From an uncultured Clostridia bacterium (lineage in GTDB: Bacteria; Bacillota_A; Clostridia; TANB77; CAG-508), in assembly GCA_949747745.1 (NCBI GenBank), contig CATKFT010000292.1:1-15642 (forward strand): 15,642 bases of DNA. Direction: 5' to 3'. Of the stretch, positions 1-9,104 are shown piece by piece. The first letter of the stretch is position 1. Each line of letters starts with the position of its first letter. Position numbers and translations under genes: made by a program. The notes below the pieces were generated by a model. The model did not search any database. It was not told the DNA's origin and saw only the letters and a program-made list of their open reading frames with translations.

Positions 1-1
1 A

Positions 2-2701
2 ATAGATGGAGTGCAATATTATTCTATATATACAGGACAATACAATCAATTACATGTAAACCTTGGAATTAAAGAAAGACCAACATTCGATTTAGCATTA
101 TATAAAGATGTATTAAAAGCAGATGTACAAATTAATGGAAAAACAGAAACTTATAATTATGATTCAAGAAAACAAAATGGAACATTTACTGTAGGAATAA
201 GCGAAAATGACTATTTAAATGGATTAAGAGGAGCTTATCAAAATTCATATCCATATGTTAATGCATTAAGAACAAGGGGAATAGAAAACGATTCATATGA
301 TATAAATATGAGATCAGAAGAAGTAGCAAATGGACAAAGCTCAAATTACAATTCTAATGTAACAGGAAAAGTAAATGGAAACTATCAAGTAAATGATAAT
401 TATAATAACTTAAAACAAGATGGACAAAATAAAGCAGATAGATTAAAAGTATATGTAACTTATAAAATAGCAATTAAAAACCAATCTGGGGTAACAGGAG
501 CAATTACAGAAATAGTAGATTACTTTGATCCAAACTATAAATTTGTAGAAAGCTATGTAGGAGATGCAAATGGAAGAAAAACTGGAGACGTAACAAAATA
601 TGATACATCAAAATATCAAGCAAATACACAATACAAATCAAATAAAGGAGCATATACAACAGTTTATTTAAGACCAAATCAAGAAACAAGGTTAGGTGCA
701 AATGAAGAACAATATATCTATGTTAAATTGCAATTATTAGGATCAGCAAATGATGCAGGAACATTATTAAGTGGAAAATTATTAAATAATCAAACTTTAA
801 ATACAATGAACCTAGCAGAAATAAATGGTTATAAAACATATAATGCAAAAACAGGAAGTGGAACACCAGGATTAATAGATATAGACTCTAAACCAGGAAA
901 TTTAAACATATCAAATATTGCATCATTATCACAAGAAAATATAACAAAATATCCAAATATAAGAGATATGTATGAAGATGATACAAGTCGTGCACCAGTA
1001 ATGATTTACAAAATATCAGAATCAAGAACTGTAGAAGGTAAAGTATTTGAAGATTCAACAGGTAAAAATTCTAATGTATACACAAAACAGACAAGAGAAG
1101 GAAATGGAAAAATAGAAGCTAGTGAAAAAGGTATAAATGGTGTAATAGTAGAACTAGTAGAAATTAAAAATGGTGAGATGCATGTACGTGCAACAACTAC
1201 AACAAATGCTGCTGGATGGTATGGATTTACAGGATTTTTACCAGGAAACTATACAGTAAGATATACATATGGGCTATATGATAAAACAGCAATGATGAAA
1301 ACATCTAAATATTATAAAGGACTAAATGATAAATCATATAATGGGCAAGATTATCAATCTACAAAATTTGGTAAAAAGGCAGATGCATCAATAAGCACAG
1401 TAAATTACAAAACAGATCAAGCATTAGTTACAAAATATAATAATAACAATGCAAACAGAAATGCAGAAGAATCAGCAGTAAGTATTAAAGATACTACACT
1501 AATAGATAAATACGCAGATGGAAACTACTGGTATACAATAGCTGACAACTTATCAGATGCAAGAGATGACGCTTATAGAACAAATCAAGTTATACAATAT
1601 TCTAAAGCAGAGTATGGAAGGGAAATAACAAACCATAAAGCAGAAGTATTTAAATCATACGAAGCTACACAACCAAGCCATATTTCTAAAGAAGATAATA
1701 GAAAACTTGCAAATGAATTAGAAAGAAGAACATACCGTTACGCGTATACACCTTTAATGGAAGTTGAAGTAGAATATGCAACCAAAGTAGTAACAGGTAA
1801 TAAAAAATATACACATGCAATTAAAGGTTTAGACTTTGGATTAGTAGAAAGACCAAAATCTGAAGTAACACTAGACCAAGATGTAAAAAACATTAAAGTA
1901 ACATTAGCAGATGGAACAGTATTATTTGATACAGATAAAGAAATAAATAATTTACAATGGATTGCAAATGGAGAAATAGATAAATATGATAAAAACGAGC
2001 AAATAAACATTATAATGGATGATGAACTATTAAGTGGAGCTAAACTAGAAGTAACATATTATCTAACAGTAACAAATAATAGTGAAAATAACACAGGAAC
2101 AACAAGGGCAAAAGGAATTATAAACTATGTGGCAAATAACTTAAACTTTGATGTAGAAGATAACAAATTAAATGGAAAAGCATTATGGAAAGTAGTTAGA
2201 AAAGATGAAATACAAAGAGCATCAAATAGCACACTTATAAATAATGAAATAATAGACCTATCTACACAAAGTGTAATACTACAAGCAACAGAGGATAATC
2301 CACTTGTAAGAACAAATCTAAAACCAGGAGAAAAAGTAACATCTGAACTTGTATTAAAGAAAGTATTATCTGCAGAAAATTCTAGTGATGATTTAAGATA
2401 TACAAATATGACAGAATTAGTTGAAATAGACAATACTGTAGGAAGATATGATCATGGAGCAACTCCAGGAAATCAAAAATTAGAACTACAACCACAAGAG
2501 CATGATACATCAGGAGCAAGCAGAAATGTTTCATACGATAATGGAAATATAGATAATGAACATCCACAAGATGGAACAATTATAATAACACCACCAACAG
2601 GTTCAACATATATTTATTACACAATTGGAATTGTAGGGGCATTAGTTCTAATAGGCGGAATAGTATTAATAAAGAAATTTGTATTAGATGCTAGAAAATA
2701 A
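2..2701 (+). CDS. Large surface protein with SdrD B-like domain and C-terminal membrane anchor (5' partial)
   Basis: The frame is open to the left edge, so the true start lies outside the window; the GTG at 11 has no ribosome site and is not taken as a start. About 899 residues are visible. Residues about 344-424 look like an SdrD B-like/prealbumin-type beta domain: a GKVFED start, a GINGV segment, a TTTTNAAGWYGF stretch and a PGNYTVRY strand. The rest is Asn/Thr/Lys-rich extracellular-type sequence, probably further beta domains. Residues 864-867 are PPTG, followed by a hydrophobic segment (about 873-890) and a KKFVLDARK tail. This is the layout of a sortase sorting signal, but LPXTG is replaced by TPPTG, so plain membrane anchoring is the alternative. 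A role in adhesion or the cell envelope is inference. There is no frame break. A strong terminator follows the stop directly. Confidence 0.75.
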   Translation: MDGVQYYSIYTGQYNQLHVNLGIKERPTFDLALYKDVLKADVQINGKTETYNYDSRKQNGTFTVGISENDYLNGLRGAYQNSYPYVNALRTRGIENDSYDINMRSEEVANGQSSNYNSNVTGKVNGNYQVNDNYNNLKQDGQNKADRLKVYVTYKIAIKNQSGVTGAITEIVDYFDPNYKFVESYVGDANGRKTGDVTKYDTSKYQANTQYKSNKGAYTTVYLRPNQETRLGANEEQYIYVKLQLLGSANDAGTLLSGKLLNNQTLNTMNLAEINGYKTYNAKTGSGTPGLIDIDSKPGNLNISNIASLSQENITKYPNIRDMYEDDTSRAPVMIYKISESRTVEGKVFEDSTGKNSNVYTKQTREGNGKIEASEKGINGVIVELVEIKNGEMHVRATTTTNAAGWYGFTGFLPGNYTVRYTYGLYDKTAMMKTSKYYKGLNDKSYNGQDYQSTKFGKKADASISTVNYKTDQALVTKYNNNNANRNAEESAVSIKDTTLIDKYADGNYWYTIADNLSDARDDAYRTNQVIQYSKAEYGREITNHKAEVFKSYEATQPSHISKEDNRKLANELERRTYRYAYTPLMEVEVEYATKVVTGNKKYTHAIKGLDFGLVERPKSEVTLDQDVKNIKVTLADGTVLFDTDKEINNLQWIANGEIDKYDKNEQINIIMDDELLSGAKLEVTYYLTVTNNSENNTGTTRAKGIINYVANNLNFDVEDNKLNGKALWKVVRKDEIQRASNSTLINNEIIDLSTQSVILQATEDNPLVRTNLKPGEKVTSELVLKKVLSAENSSDDLRYTNMTELVEIDNTVGRYDHGATPGNQKLELQPQEHDTSGASRNVSYDNGNIDNEHPQDGTIIITPPTGSTYIYYTIGIVGALVLIGGIVLIKKFVLDARK

Positions 2702-2702
2702 C

Positions 2703-2735
2703 AAAAAAAGCGGAATTTATTCCGCTTTTTTTGTT
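2703..2735 (+). terminator. Intrinsic terminator of the surface protein gene
   Basis: A GCGGAA (2710-2715) / TTCCGC (2720-2725) stem has a four-base loop, an A-run on the left and a seven-T run on the right, starting two bases after the stop codon. The flanking A and T runs make it potentially bidirectional. Confidence 0.9.
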
Positions 2736-2852
2736 ATTCTTTATCATTCATAAAAATTCTCATATCTCCATTATATCATGGGTGAATTTTTCACAAATTA
2801 ATTTTATAGGGTGATCTTATCATAAGTTATTCATATTTCTATAAAAAAGTAA

Positions 2853-2881
2853 TTGAAAAAAAAGCCAAAATAGTATAAAAT
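2853..2881 (+). promoter_or_regulatory. Possible sigma-A promoter of spoIIE
   Basis: TTGAAA (2853-2858) is followed after 17 bases by TAAAAT (2876-2881). The match is fair, but such pairs arise often in AT-rich DNA. It lies about 190 bases upstream of the ATG. Confidence 0.35.
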
Positions 2882-2913
2882 AATTCAAGGTAAATAAGTT
2901 ACTAACAAAAGAA

Positions 2914-2925
2914 AAAGTCGAAAAA
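2914..2925 (+). promoter_or_regulatory. Possible Spo0A-binding box upstream of spoIIE
   Basis: AAAGTCGAAAAA matches the 0A box consensus TTTGTCGAAAAA at 9 of 12 positions, including the GTCGAA core. In Bacillus, spoIIE is directly activated by Spo0A-phosphate, so the context fits. It lies about 145 bases upstream of the ATG and is the only GTCGAA found in this intergenic region. Confidence 0.4.
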
Positions 2926-3070
2926 AGAAATAGATATGTCTAAATTACAATATATATAGCAAAAATAAAAGAAAACTTTTTTAAATAAAGTACTAAATAT
3001 GACAAACTATTTAAAAAATAGAGATTAAAATGATATCTATATTTAAAAAAGTAAGAGGTGGTTGGTAACA

Positions 3071-5584
3071 ATGTTTCAAAATATATCAGGAATTAATAAT
3101 GAAGAAGATATAGAAATTGAAGAACAATATGATGAGAATAATGGAAAAACTAGTAAAATAAAAATGTTTTTTAAAGATGCTTTTACAAAACAAAAAATAG
3201 CATTATATATATTAAGCTTTATGATATCTACAATATCAGGAATAAATGGAATTTGTCCATTTGCAATCTCAATGTTTGCAGCAGTACTTGCAAACAAAAT
3301 TCCAGCATTAATTGTATATATATTAACTCTAATAGGTACATATGCTCGGGCTTGGAACAGGACAAGCATTAAACTACTTGGTAACATCACTTATATTTAT
3401 AGTAATGACGCTAATATTCAAGCCAGAAGAAAATGAAGAATATGAAAATGAAAAATTAAAATTAGGGAAATTTGTATTTATATCAACACTATTAGTTCAA
3501 ATTGCAAACAACATATTTACAGAATTATTAGTATATGATGTAATAGTATCAGTAGGAATAGCAATATCTTCATACATATTTTATAAAATATTTGCAAATG
3601 TTATAATAGTAATAAATGAATTTGGAATAAAAAAAGTTTATGCAATAGAAGAAGTAATAGGAGCAAGTATATTACTTGCAATATGTGCATCAAGCTTTAG
3701 AGAACTTAGTATATATGGTTTTGAAATAAGAACAATATTAAGTATATTAATAGTTATGATATTAGGATGGAAAAATGGCATACTAGTAGGTGCAACTGCT
3801 GGAATTACAATAGGAACAATATTAGGACTAACAAACAATATAGAACCAATGCAAATAGCATCATATGCATTATCAGGTATGATTGCAGGAATATTTTCAA
3901 AACTTGGAAAAACAGGAGTAATAGTAGGATTTATTTTAGGTAATGCAGTAATTCAATATGTTGCAAATGGAAATACTGGAAACTTATTATACATAAAAGA
4001 AATATTAATAGCATCACTTGGGTTATTATTAGTACCTAGTAATATAACTATAGATATTGAAGATTTAATAGGAAAATCAAGGCTATTACCAGAGGGAGCA
4101 AATAGAACAATAGAAGAAGCAAAGGAAACGATATATAGACTAAACAATGTATCTGAAACAATACAAGAACTAGCAGATACATATAAAGAAGCGGCAGCAA
4201 CAGTAGTAGAAAAAGACGAAAAAGAAGAAGAAATGAACCTGAAAATTTTTATAGAAGAATTGTTGCTAAATCTAGATGGATTAGAAGACAATATATTATA
4301 TGAAGATTTAGAAAATTTAGAAAAACGAAATCTTGCAGAAGATATATTTAAAATATTATTACAAGATGGGACAATAACAAGAAGTGAACTATTAAAAGTA
4401 TTTGAAAATCATAATAATTATATAATAGGATTTGATGATGTACAAGTAAGCTTAAAACTAGAAACTGATATACAAAAGGCACTAGAAGTAATAAATAGTA
4501 GTTATAAAATAAGCAAAGTGAACTTCATTTGGAAGCAAAAAATGGAAGAAAGCAAAAAGAACTTAAAAACTCAATTAGATGGAGTATCAAAAGTAATATC
4601 ATCACTTGCTGAAAACTTAGAAGAAAAAATAGAAGATAACAAATATACATTTATAAAAGAAAGAGAAGAAATAATAAAAATTGCAAAAGAAAGAAAAATA
4701 GATTTACAAGATGTAAGCATAAAAAGGGAAAAAACAGGACGATATATAATAACGGTATATGTAAATACATGTACAGATATAAATCCTAAAAATGGATGTA
4801 GTATAGAACAAATGGAGAAAATACTTTCAAAAGTATTAAATGAAAAAATAGTAATACGGAAAAAATATATGTGGATTTAAAGAAAGAACAAACCTGTGTG
4901 TGAATACATATACATCAGTTGATAAGTATACAATGCAGTTAGGAATATCAAAAAGAACAAAAGAAGGTTCACCAGTATCAGGAGATTCATATGTAACATT
5001 AAAATTGGATGATGGAAAATACTTACTTGCAATAAGTGATGGAATGGGAACAGGAATTAAGGCAAAAGAAGCAAGTGGAATTGCAATAAAAATGTTACAA
5101 AGACTACTTTCAAGTGGATTTGATAAAGATACATCAATAGAACTAATAAATGGAGCATTATCAATAAATACAGAAGAAGATACATTTGCAACACTAGATA
5201 TAGCAATAGTAGATTTATATGCAGGAAATATAGAATTTATAAAAAATGGAGCATGTCCAACATACATAAAAGAAAGAAAGGAAACACGGAATAATAAAAG
5301 CAATATCAATGCCAGCAGGGATACTAGAGAACATAAGCTTAGTAGTATATGATAAAGACATAGAAGATGGAAATATATTACTTATGTGTTCAGATGGAAT
5401 AATGGAATCAAACACGGAATATCAAAATAAAGAACTATGGGTAAGAGATATATTGCAAAATATGGAGACAACAAATGTACAAAAAATAGCAGATATAACA
5501 TTAAAAGAGGCAATAGATAATGGTTATGGAATAGCAAAAGATGATATGACAGTAATAACTGCAAAATTTATAAAAAGATGTTAA
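3071..5584 (+). CDS. spoIIE: Stage II sporulation protein E (SpoIIE), read through three +1 shifts at CGG
   Basis: SpoIIE is the membrane-bound PP2C-type serine phosphatase that dephosphorylates SpoIIAA at the polar septum, releasing sigma-F in the forespore. With one C skipped at 3347, 4857 and 5287 the frame gives 836 residues, close to the 827 of Bacillus subtilis SpoIIE. Residues about 35-330 form a multi-pass membrane domain, about 340-590 a helical linker, and about 620-836 the phosphatase. Visible phosphatase motifs are SGDSY (D638), SDGMGTG (D656), SDGIME (D774) and KDDMTV (D823/D824). ATG 3071 is chosen over TTG 3062 because the AAGAGGTGG site at 3053-3061 is spaced nine bases from it. 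In the zero frame the first stop ends at 3436, so only about a tenth of the protein would be made without shifting. The identity is firm; whether the shifts are programmed or an assembly artefact cannot be settled from sequence alone. Confidence 0.93.
3347..3350 (+). other. CGG +1 frameshift site 1 (spoIIE codon 93)
   Basis: The zero frame reads GCT CGG GCT and stops at 3436. Skipping C3347 gives GCT GGG CTT, that is Ala-Gly-Leu, and continues the membrane domain. This is the only one of the eight sites with GGG instead of GGA. Confidence 0.85.
4857..4860 (+). other. CGG +1 frameshift site 2 (spoIIE codon 596)
   Basis: The zero frame reads ATA CGG AAA and stops at 4880. Skipping C4857 gives ATA GGA AAA and joins the linker, through a Cys-containing stretch (NICGFKERTNLC), to the phosphatase domain. 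No start codon with a ribosome site precedes the second part. Confidence 0.87.
5287..5290 (+). other. CGG +1 frameshift site 3 (spoIIE codon 739)
   Basis: The zero frame reads ACA CGG AAT and stops at 5352, inside the phosphatase fold. Skipping C5287 gives ACA GGA ATA and continues to AISMPAGIL, the counterpart of the SLPxGI stretch known in SpoIIE. Confidence 0.9.
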
Positions 5585-5784
5585 AATTGGCAGATATAAA
5601 ATATTTATAGTGTAATAAATATAGGAAATGAAAACCGAAAAATGTGTTGTTAGATATTAGTGAAATATTTATAAAAAGATGCTAAAATTGGCAGATATAA
5701 ATATTTATAATGTAATAATATAGGAAATGAGACCCATAAAATGTGTTGTTAGATATTAATGAAATATTTATAAAAAGATGCTAA
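5567..5784 (+). repeat. Tandem duplication of the spoIIE 3' end (2.2 copies, about 100 bp period)
   Basis: The last codons and stop of spoIIE (TTTATAAAAAGATGYTAA, encoding FIKRC-stop) occur at 5567, 5668 and 5767. The spacers between copies, about 80 bases each, also match closely with a few substitutions and single-base indels. The third copy is cut short and runs straight into the terminator hairpin. Periods are 101 and 99 bases. Confidence 0.9.
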
Positions 5785-5803
5785 AAAGCATCTTTTCTTT
5801 TTT
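5773..5803 (+). terminator. Intrinsic terminator downstream of spoIIE
   Basis: AAAAGATGCT (5773-5782) pairs perfectly with AGCATCTTTT (5787-5796) across a four-A loop, followed by a T-rich tract. The left arm is itself the third copy of the spoIIE 3' end. Confidence 0.88.
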
Positions 5804-5921
5804 GTAAAAATGTGATATAGTAACATATATAAAATAAGTCTTAAAGGTAACGAATTTGAAAGATAATAACAAAAACTTTTAATCAAATTTTATACCTTTA
5901 AAGAAAGGAAAGTTAGCTAAT
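5804..5921 (+). other. Leader region of the WG-repeat gene
   Basis: It contains an inverted repeat TTAAAGGTA (5841-5849) / TACCTTTAA (5893-5901) around 43 bases, possibly an operator or leader hairpin. No convincing promoter stands out from the AT-rich background. The ribosome site GAAAGGA lies near 5903-5909. Confidence 0.4.
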
Positions 5922-7440
5922 ATGAGTAGAGGAAGAAGATATGACACAGAGCCAAAACTAAACATAAAAAAAGTAATAGCAGTTATTTTAGTAATAGTAG
6001 TTATAATAATGTTCATTGTAGGAATAAAAAAGCTACTTACAACATCTAGTAATGAAGTAATAACAAAAGTAACTAGTTATTTTCCAGTATATACAAATGA
6101 AAAATGGGGAGTAATAGACGAAGAAGGAAAAATTATAATAAATCCAGAATATACAGAAATGATAACAATACCGAATTCTAAAACAGACCTATTTATAATT
6201 ACATATGATGTAAACTATGAAACAGGTACATATAAAACAAAAGTGCTAAATAGTAAAAATGAGGAAAAATTCACGAACTATGATTTAGTAGAAACAATAG
6301 AAAATGTAGATAAAAATAATAATCTATGGTATGAAGAAGGAGTATTAAAAGTAAAAAAAGGAGATAAATACGGACTAATAGATTATGCAGGAAATGAAAT
6401 ACTAAAACCAGAATATGAAAAAATAGAAGCACTATCAGGAATAAAAAATAGTATTATAATAAAAAATGGAGAAAAAGTAGGATTATGCGATAATAAAGCA
6501 AATATAATAATACCAGTAGAATATAAAGAAATAAGAGGAATAGAAGATAACTATAAAAATGGATATATAGTTATAAATAATGAAAATAAATATGGATTAA
6601 TAGACTTCACCAAAAATGTAATATTAGAACCATCATATGAAGAAATAAAAGAAGTATCATCTACAAGTATTTTTATAGTAAAAGAAAATGGAAAGATAAA
6701 AGCCATAAACAAAAACAAAGAAACAATACTTGAAAATAAATTTGACGATGTAGCCCAGATAAATGCAGAAGATATAGTATATATAAAGGACAAAAAATAT
6801 GGCATAATAAATACAAATGGAGAAACAAAAATTACTGAGCAATATCAAGACTTACAATATGCATTTGGCAATTATTATATAGCAAAAAAAGATAACAAAT
6901 ATGGAATAGTAGATACACAAAATAACCAAAGTTTGCCATTTGAGTACTCAAATATAAAATACCAAAAAGAAGCAGGAATAATTGTAGCAAATAAAGAAAA
7001 CAAAGAAACTCGGAGAAATATTAAATGACAAATTAGAAAATAAACTAGAAGGAATAGTAGCAGAAATAAACAATGAAAAAACATATATAAAAATGAGAAT
7101 AGAAGACCAAATCAAATACTATAATTTCAAATTAGAAGAAATAAAACCATGGGAAGCATTAACACAAAATACAATATTCCTAGACAAAAAAGATGGAAAA
7201 TATGGATATATAGATAAACAAGGAAACAAAATAGTAGATTATATATATGAAGATGGAACAGAACAAAACAGTTTTGGATATGCAGGAGTAAAAAAAGATG
7301 GAAAATGGATGGCAATAGATAAAGATGGAAAAATAGTAGAAGAAAAAGGATATACATTAGAAAATAATGTAATAATAGATTTTATAGGAAAATGGCATTT
7401 AGCAGAAGACCTAAACTCATACTACTACACAGATATTTAA
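5922..7440 (+). CDS. Membrane-anchored WG-repeat protein, read through one +1 shift at CGG
   Basis: With C7011 skipped the gene gives 505 residues. A short basic N-terminus is followed by one membrane segment (about 19-37), so most of the protein is probably outside the cytoplasm. The body is built of WG beta-hairpin repeats of about 40-60 residues, with cores such as KWGVIDEEGKIIINPEY, KYGLIDYAGNEILKPEY, KYGLIDFTKNVILEPSY, KYGIINTNGE and KYGIVDTQNN. After the break there are two more, KYGYIDKQGNKIVDY and KWMAIDKDGKIV. The same repeat type on both sides of the break shows that the two open stretches are one gene. The zero frame stops at 7028. WG-repeat proteins are common in Firmicutes and their function is poorly known; no specific role is claimed. 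The 3' end is duplicated downstream. Confidence 0.85.
7011..7014 (+). other. CGG +1 frameshift site 4 (WG-repeat gene codon 364)
   Basis: The zero frame reads ACT CGG AGA and stops at 7028. Skipping C7011 gives ACT GGA GAA and stays open to 7440 with further WG repeats. Confidence 0.87.
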
Positions 7441-7508
7441 ATAAAACAATGCAAAATAAAATAAATGAAATCTAAACTTATAGTATTCACAGATGTTTAA
7501 ATATAAAA
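7411..7508 (+). repeat. Direct duplication of the WG-repeat gene 3' end
   Basis: The gene end from CTAAACTCATA to the stop at 7438-7440 and the following ATA recurs at 7471-7503 with a few substitutions and one indel. The two TAA triplets are exactly 60 bases apart. The shared core is CACAGATRTTTAAATA. Confidence 0.7.
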
Positions 7509-7552
7509 ATAGTAACTATTCAAAGGTATATATTGCTATAAGAAGCTTTAAT

Positions 7553-7680
7553 AACCCTCTATCAGCCCTACAGGCTACTACCTCCCTTAAATAAAGGAGG
7601 GGTAAATCTTCGAAGAAATTACTATTATAAAGGCCCCTTAAGTAAAGGGGGGCAGTCAAGCGAAGCTTGACTGGGGGTTC
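7553..7680. repeat. MITE-like inverted pair of hairpin repeats
   Basis: The element starts AACCCTC and ends GGGGGTT. Each half has a small hairpin (GCCCTACAGGC at 7565; CAGTCAAG/CTTGACTG at 7653-7672) next to a second hairpin of the type CCTCCCTTAAATAAAGGAGG (7581-7600; counterpart 7634-7652). The halves face each other across about 30 bases. It is much richer in G+C than its surroundings. No coding capacity is seen. The rest of 7441-7735 holds the WG gene 3' duplication and the ribosome site of the next gene. Confidence 0.65.
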
Positions 7681-7735
7681 TAAAACATAAAAGAACCATT
7701 TTATAAAATCTACATATAGAAAAGGTGGAATAAAA

Positions 7736-8971
7736 ATGGAACTAAAGACAAAATATCAGTATACATATTTTATATACCCATATATAATAAATGAAAATAA
7801 ATATGATAAATATATATATAAATTATTAAGTAATAAAAATATAAATATACATTTTTTTGAAAAAGAAAAGGATTTAGATATATATACATACTTCCTACCA
7901 AGTATAAAAGAATTTATGTTCCAAGATTTTAGTTGGACTAAGGAAAAGATAAGAAATTTTAAAGACTTCAAAAAAGAAATGCAATCAAACATACTTGCAA
8001 AACAAAATTGTACAATGTTTGAATACAACTTAGCAAATGAGTTTCAAGGAAAAGCAGGAGAAGAGGAAGGAATATTTTTCAAAATTCAAAAAATAGAAAT
8101 AGTATGTTTTAACACAGGAATTTGCTTTTTGCTAATAAAAACAAATATAGAAGATAGCCAAAATTTCAGTGATGTATTAAACTTTAATTACAAATTTAGA
8201 GATATATACTCAGAATTAAAAGAGCTAAAAAAATATGAAAACATACGTCTTCAAACTACAGACTTTAGTGATGTAAAAAAGCTAAATGATTTAATAAAAG
8301 AATTTACAGGAAATGTACAAGATGCCAAAAAATTAGATATAAATACAAATAGGTTTTTAACATATGCATATACATGTATAGACCAAGCTGATTGGAATGA
8401 AACAAAAGACTTTTCCAACATAGAATTTGAATTTGAAAAATATGCAAATATATTTCCAAGTTCTTACAAATCAAACTTTAATAAAAAGCATATGGAAATA
8501 CTTTCAAAATGGAACTTTATACAAACAGGTTTTACAAAAGAAGGAATAGCATTACTTACATCAAGCATAGATATACATAACTATACAGTACTTCCACATG
8601 TATATGAGAACCAACACTTATATACATATTTACTAGTACAATATCAGAAATTATACTTAAAAAAATTAGAAAATGAAATAGCAGTAAAAGAAAAAGCAAA
8701 ACTTGCGAAACAAAAATTTATAAAATTTACAAAAGAAATATGGATACAAGAGATAACAACTGATGATATAGGTTCAAAATTATATAAAAAAGCAAGACAT
8801 GTATCAGAAATAGAAAAAATATATAATAATATAAAAAACAAATTTGATATAGCATACAAAGAACTAAATATAGAAAAAACAAGTAAAATAAACAAAATAA
8901 TATTAATAATACTTGCAGTATCATTAACATTAAATATAGTAAATTTTATAGCATTATTAAAAATGATGTAA
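7736..8971 (+). CDS. Unrecognised tail-anchored protein with C-terminal coiled coil
   Basis: Complete 411-residue gene with AAAGGTGG (7721-7728) spaced seven bases from the ATG. I do not recognise the family. The N-terminal two thirds look cytoplasmic and globular, rich in aromatic and charged residues. Residues about 295-380 are Lys/Glu-rich and probably helical or coiled coil. Residues about 385-408 form a single hydrophobic segment at the very C-terminus. That order, soluble domain, coiled coil and terminal membrane helix, resembles the plan of CorA-like proteins, but no GMN motif or second membrane helix is present, so that assignment is not made. There is no frame break and no CGG codon. 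It is probably transcribed on its own, with hairpin elements on both sides. Confidence 0.75.
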   Translation: MELKTKYQYTYFIYPYIINENKYDKYIYKLLSNKNINIHFFEKEKDLDIYTYFLPSIKEFMFQDFSWTKEKIRNFKDFKKEMQSNILAKQNCTMFEYNLANEFQGKAGEEEGIFFKIQKIEIVCFNTGICFLLIKTNIEDSQNFSDVLNFNYKFRDIYSELKELKKYENIRLQTTDFSDVKKLNDLIKEFTGNVQDAKKLDINTNRFLTYAYTCIDQADWNETKDFSNIEFEFEKYANIFPSSYKSNFNKKHMEILSKWNFIQTGFTKEGIALLTSSIDIHNYTVLPHVYENQHLYTYLLVQYQKLYLKKLENEIAVKEKAKLAKQKFIKFTKEIWIQEITTDDIGSKLYKKARHVSEIEKIYNNIKNKFDIAYKELNIEKTSKINKIILIILAVSLTLNIVNFIALLKMM

Positions 8972-9020
8972 AAGCCATATACACTAAAATAAATAAATAG
9001 TCACATTAATAGAGTGGCAT

Positions 9021-9045
9021 CCCCTTTAAATAAAGGGGACTTTTC
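9021..9045 (+). terminator. Hairpin repeat acting as likely terminator
   Basis: CCCCTTTA (9021-9028) and TAAAGGGG (9031-9038) form a perfect stem with a two-base loop, followed by ACTTTT. The sequence also belongs to the hairpin family at 7581-7600 and 10525-10547. Confidence 0.6.
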
Positions 9046-9104
9046 ATTAATATTAAAACAAGATTAAAAAGAAATTTATAAAGTAAGCTAAAAGGAGAAT
9101 AGAA

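Larger units (their letters stand above)
2736..3070 (+). other. Intergenic region upstream of spoIIE
   Basis: About 335 very AT-rich bases without a convincing gene. It holds a possible sigma-A-type promoter (2853-2881), a possible Spo0A box (2914-2925) and the ribosome site of spoIIE at 3053-3061. No tRNA or long inverted repeat is seen. Confidence 0.6.

Noticed and set aside
3062..3064. TTG start of spoIIE
   Set aside because: It touches the ribosome site with no spacing; the ATG at 3071 is spaced correctly.
3342..4880. Downstream open stretches of the broken genes as separate genes with their own starts
   Set aside because: None has a ribosome site at a plausible start, and each begins in the middle of a conserved domain.
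4836..5309. Minus-strand open frame of 157 codons opposite spoIIE
   Set aside because: It is a shadow of the SpoIIE coding strand, low in complexity, and has no ribosome site.
5567..5784. CRISPR array
   Set aside because: The repeat unit is about 100 bases, has only two full diverged copies, and contains a gene end; there are no short repeats with unique spacers.
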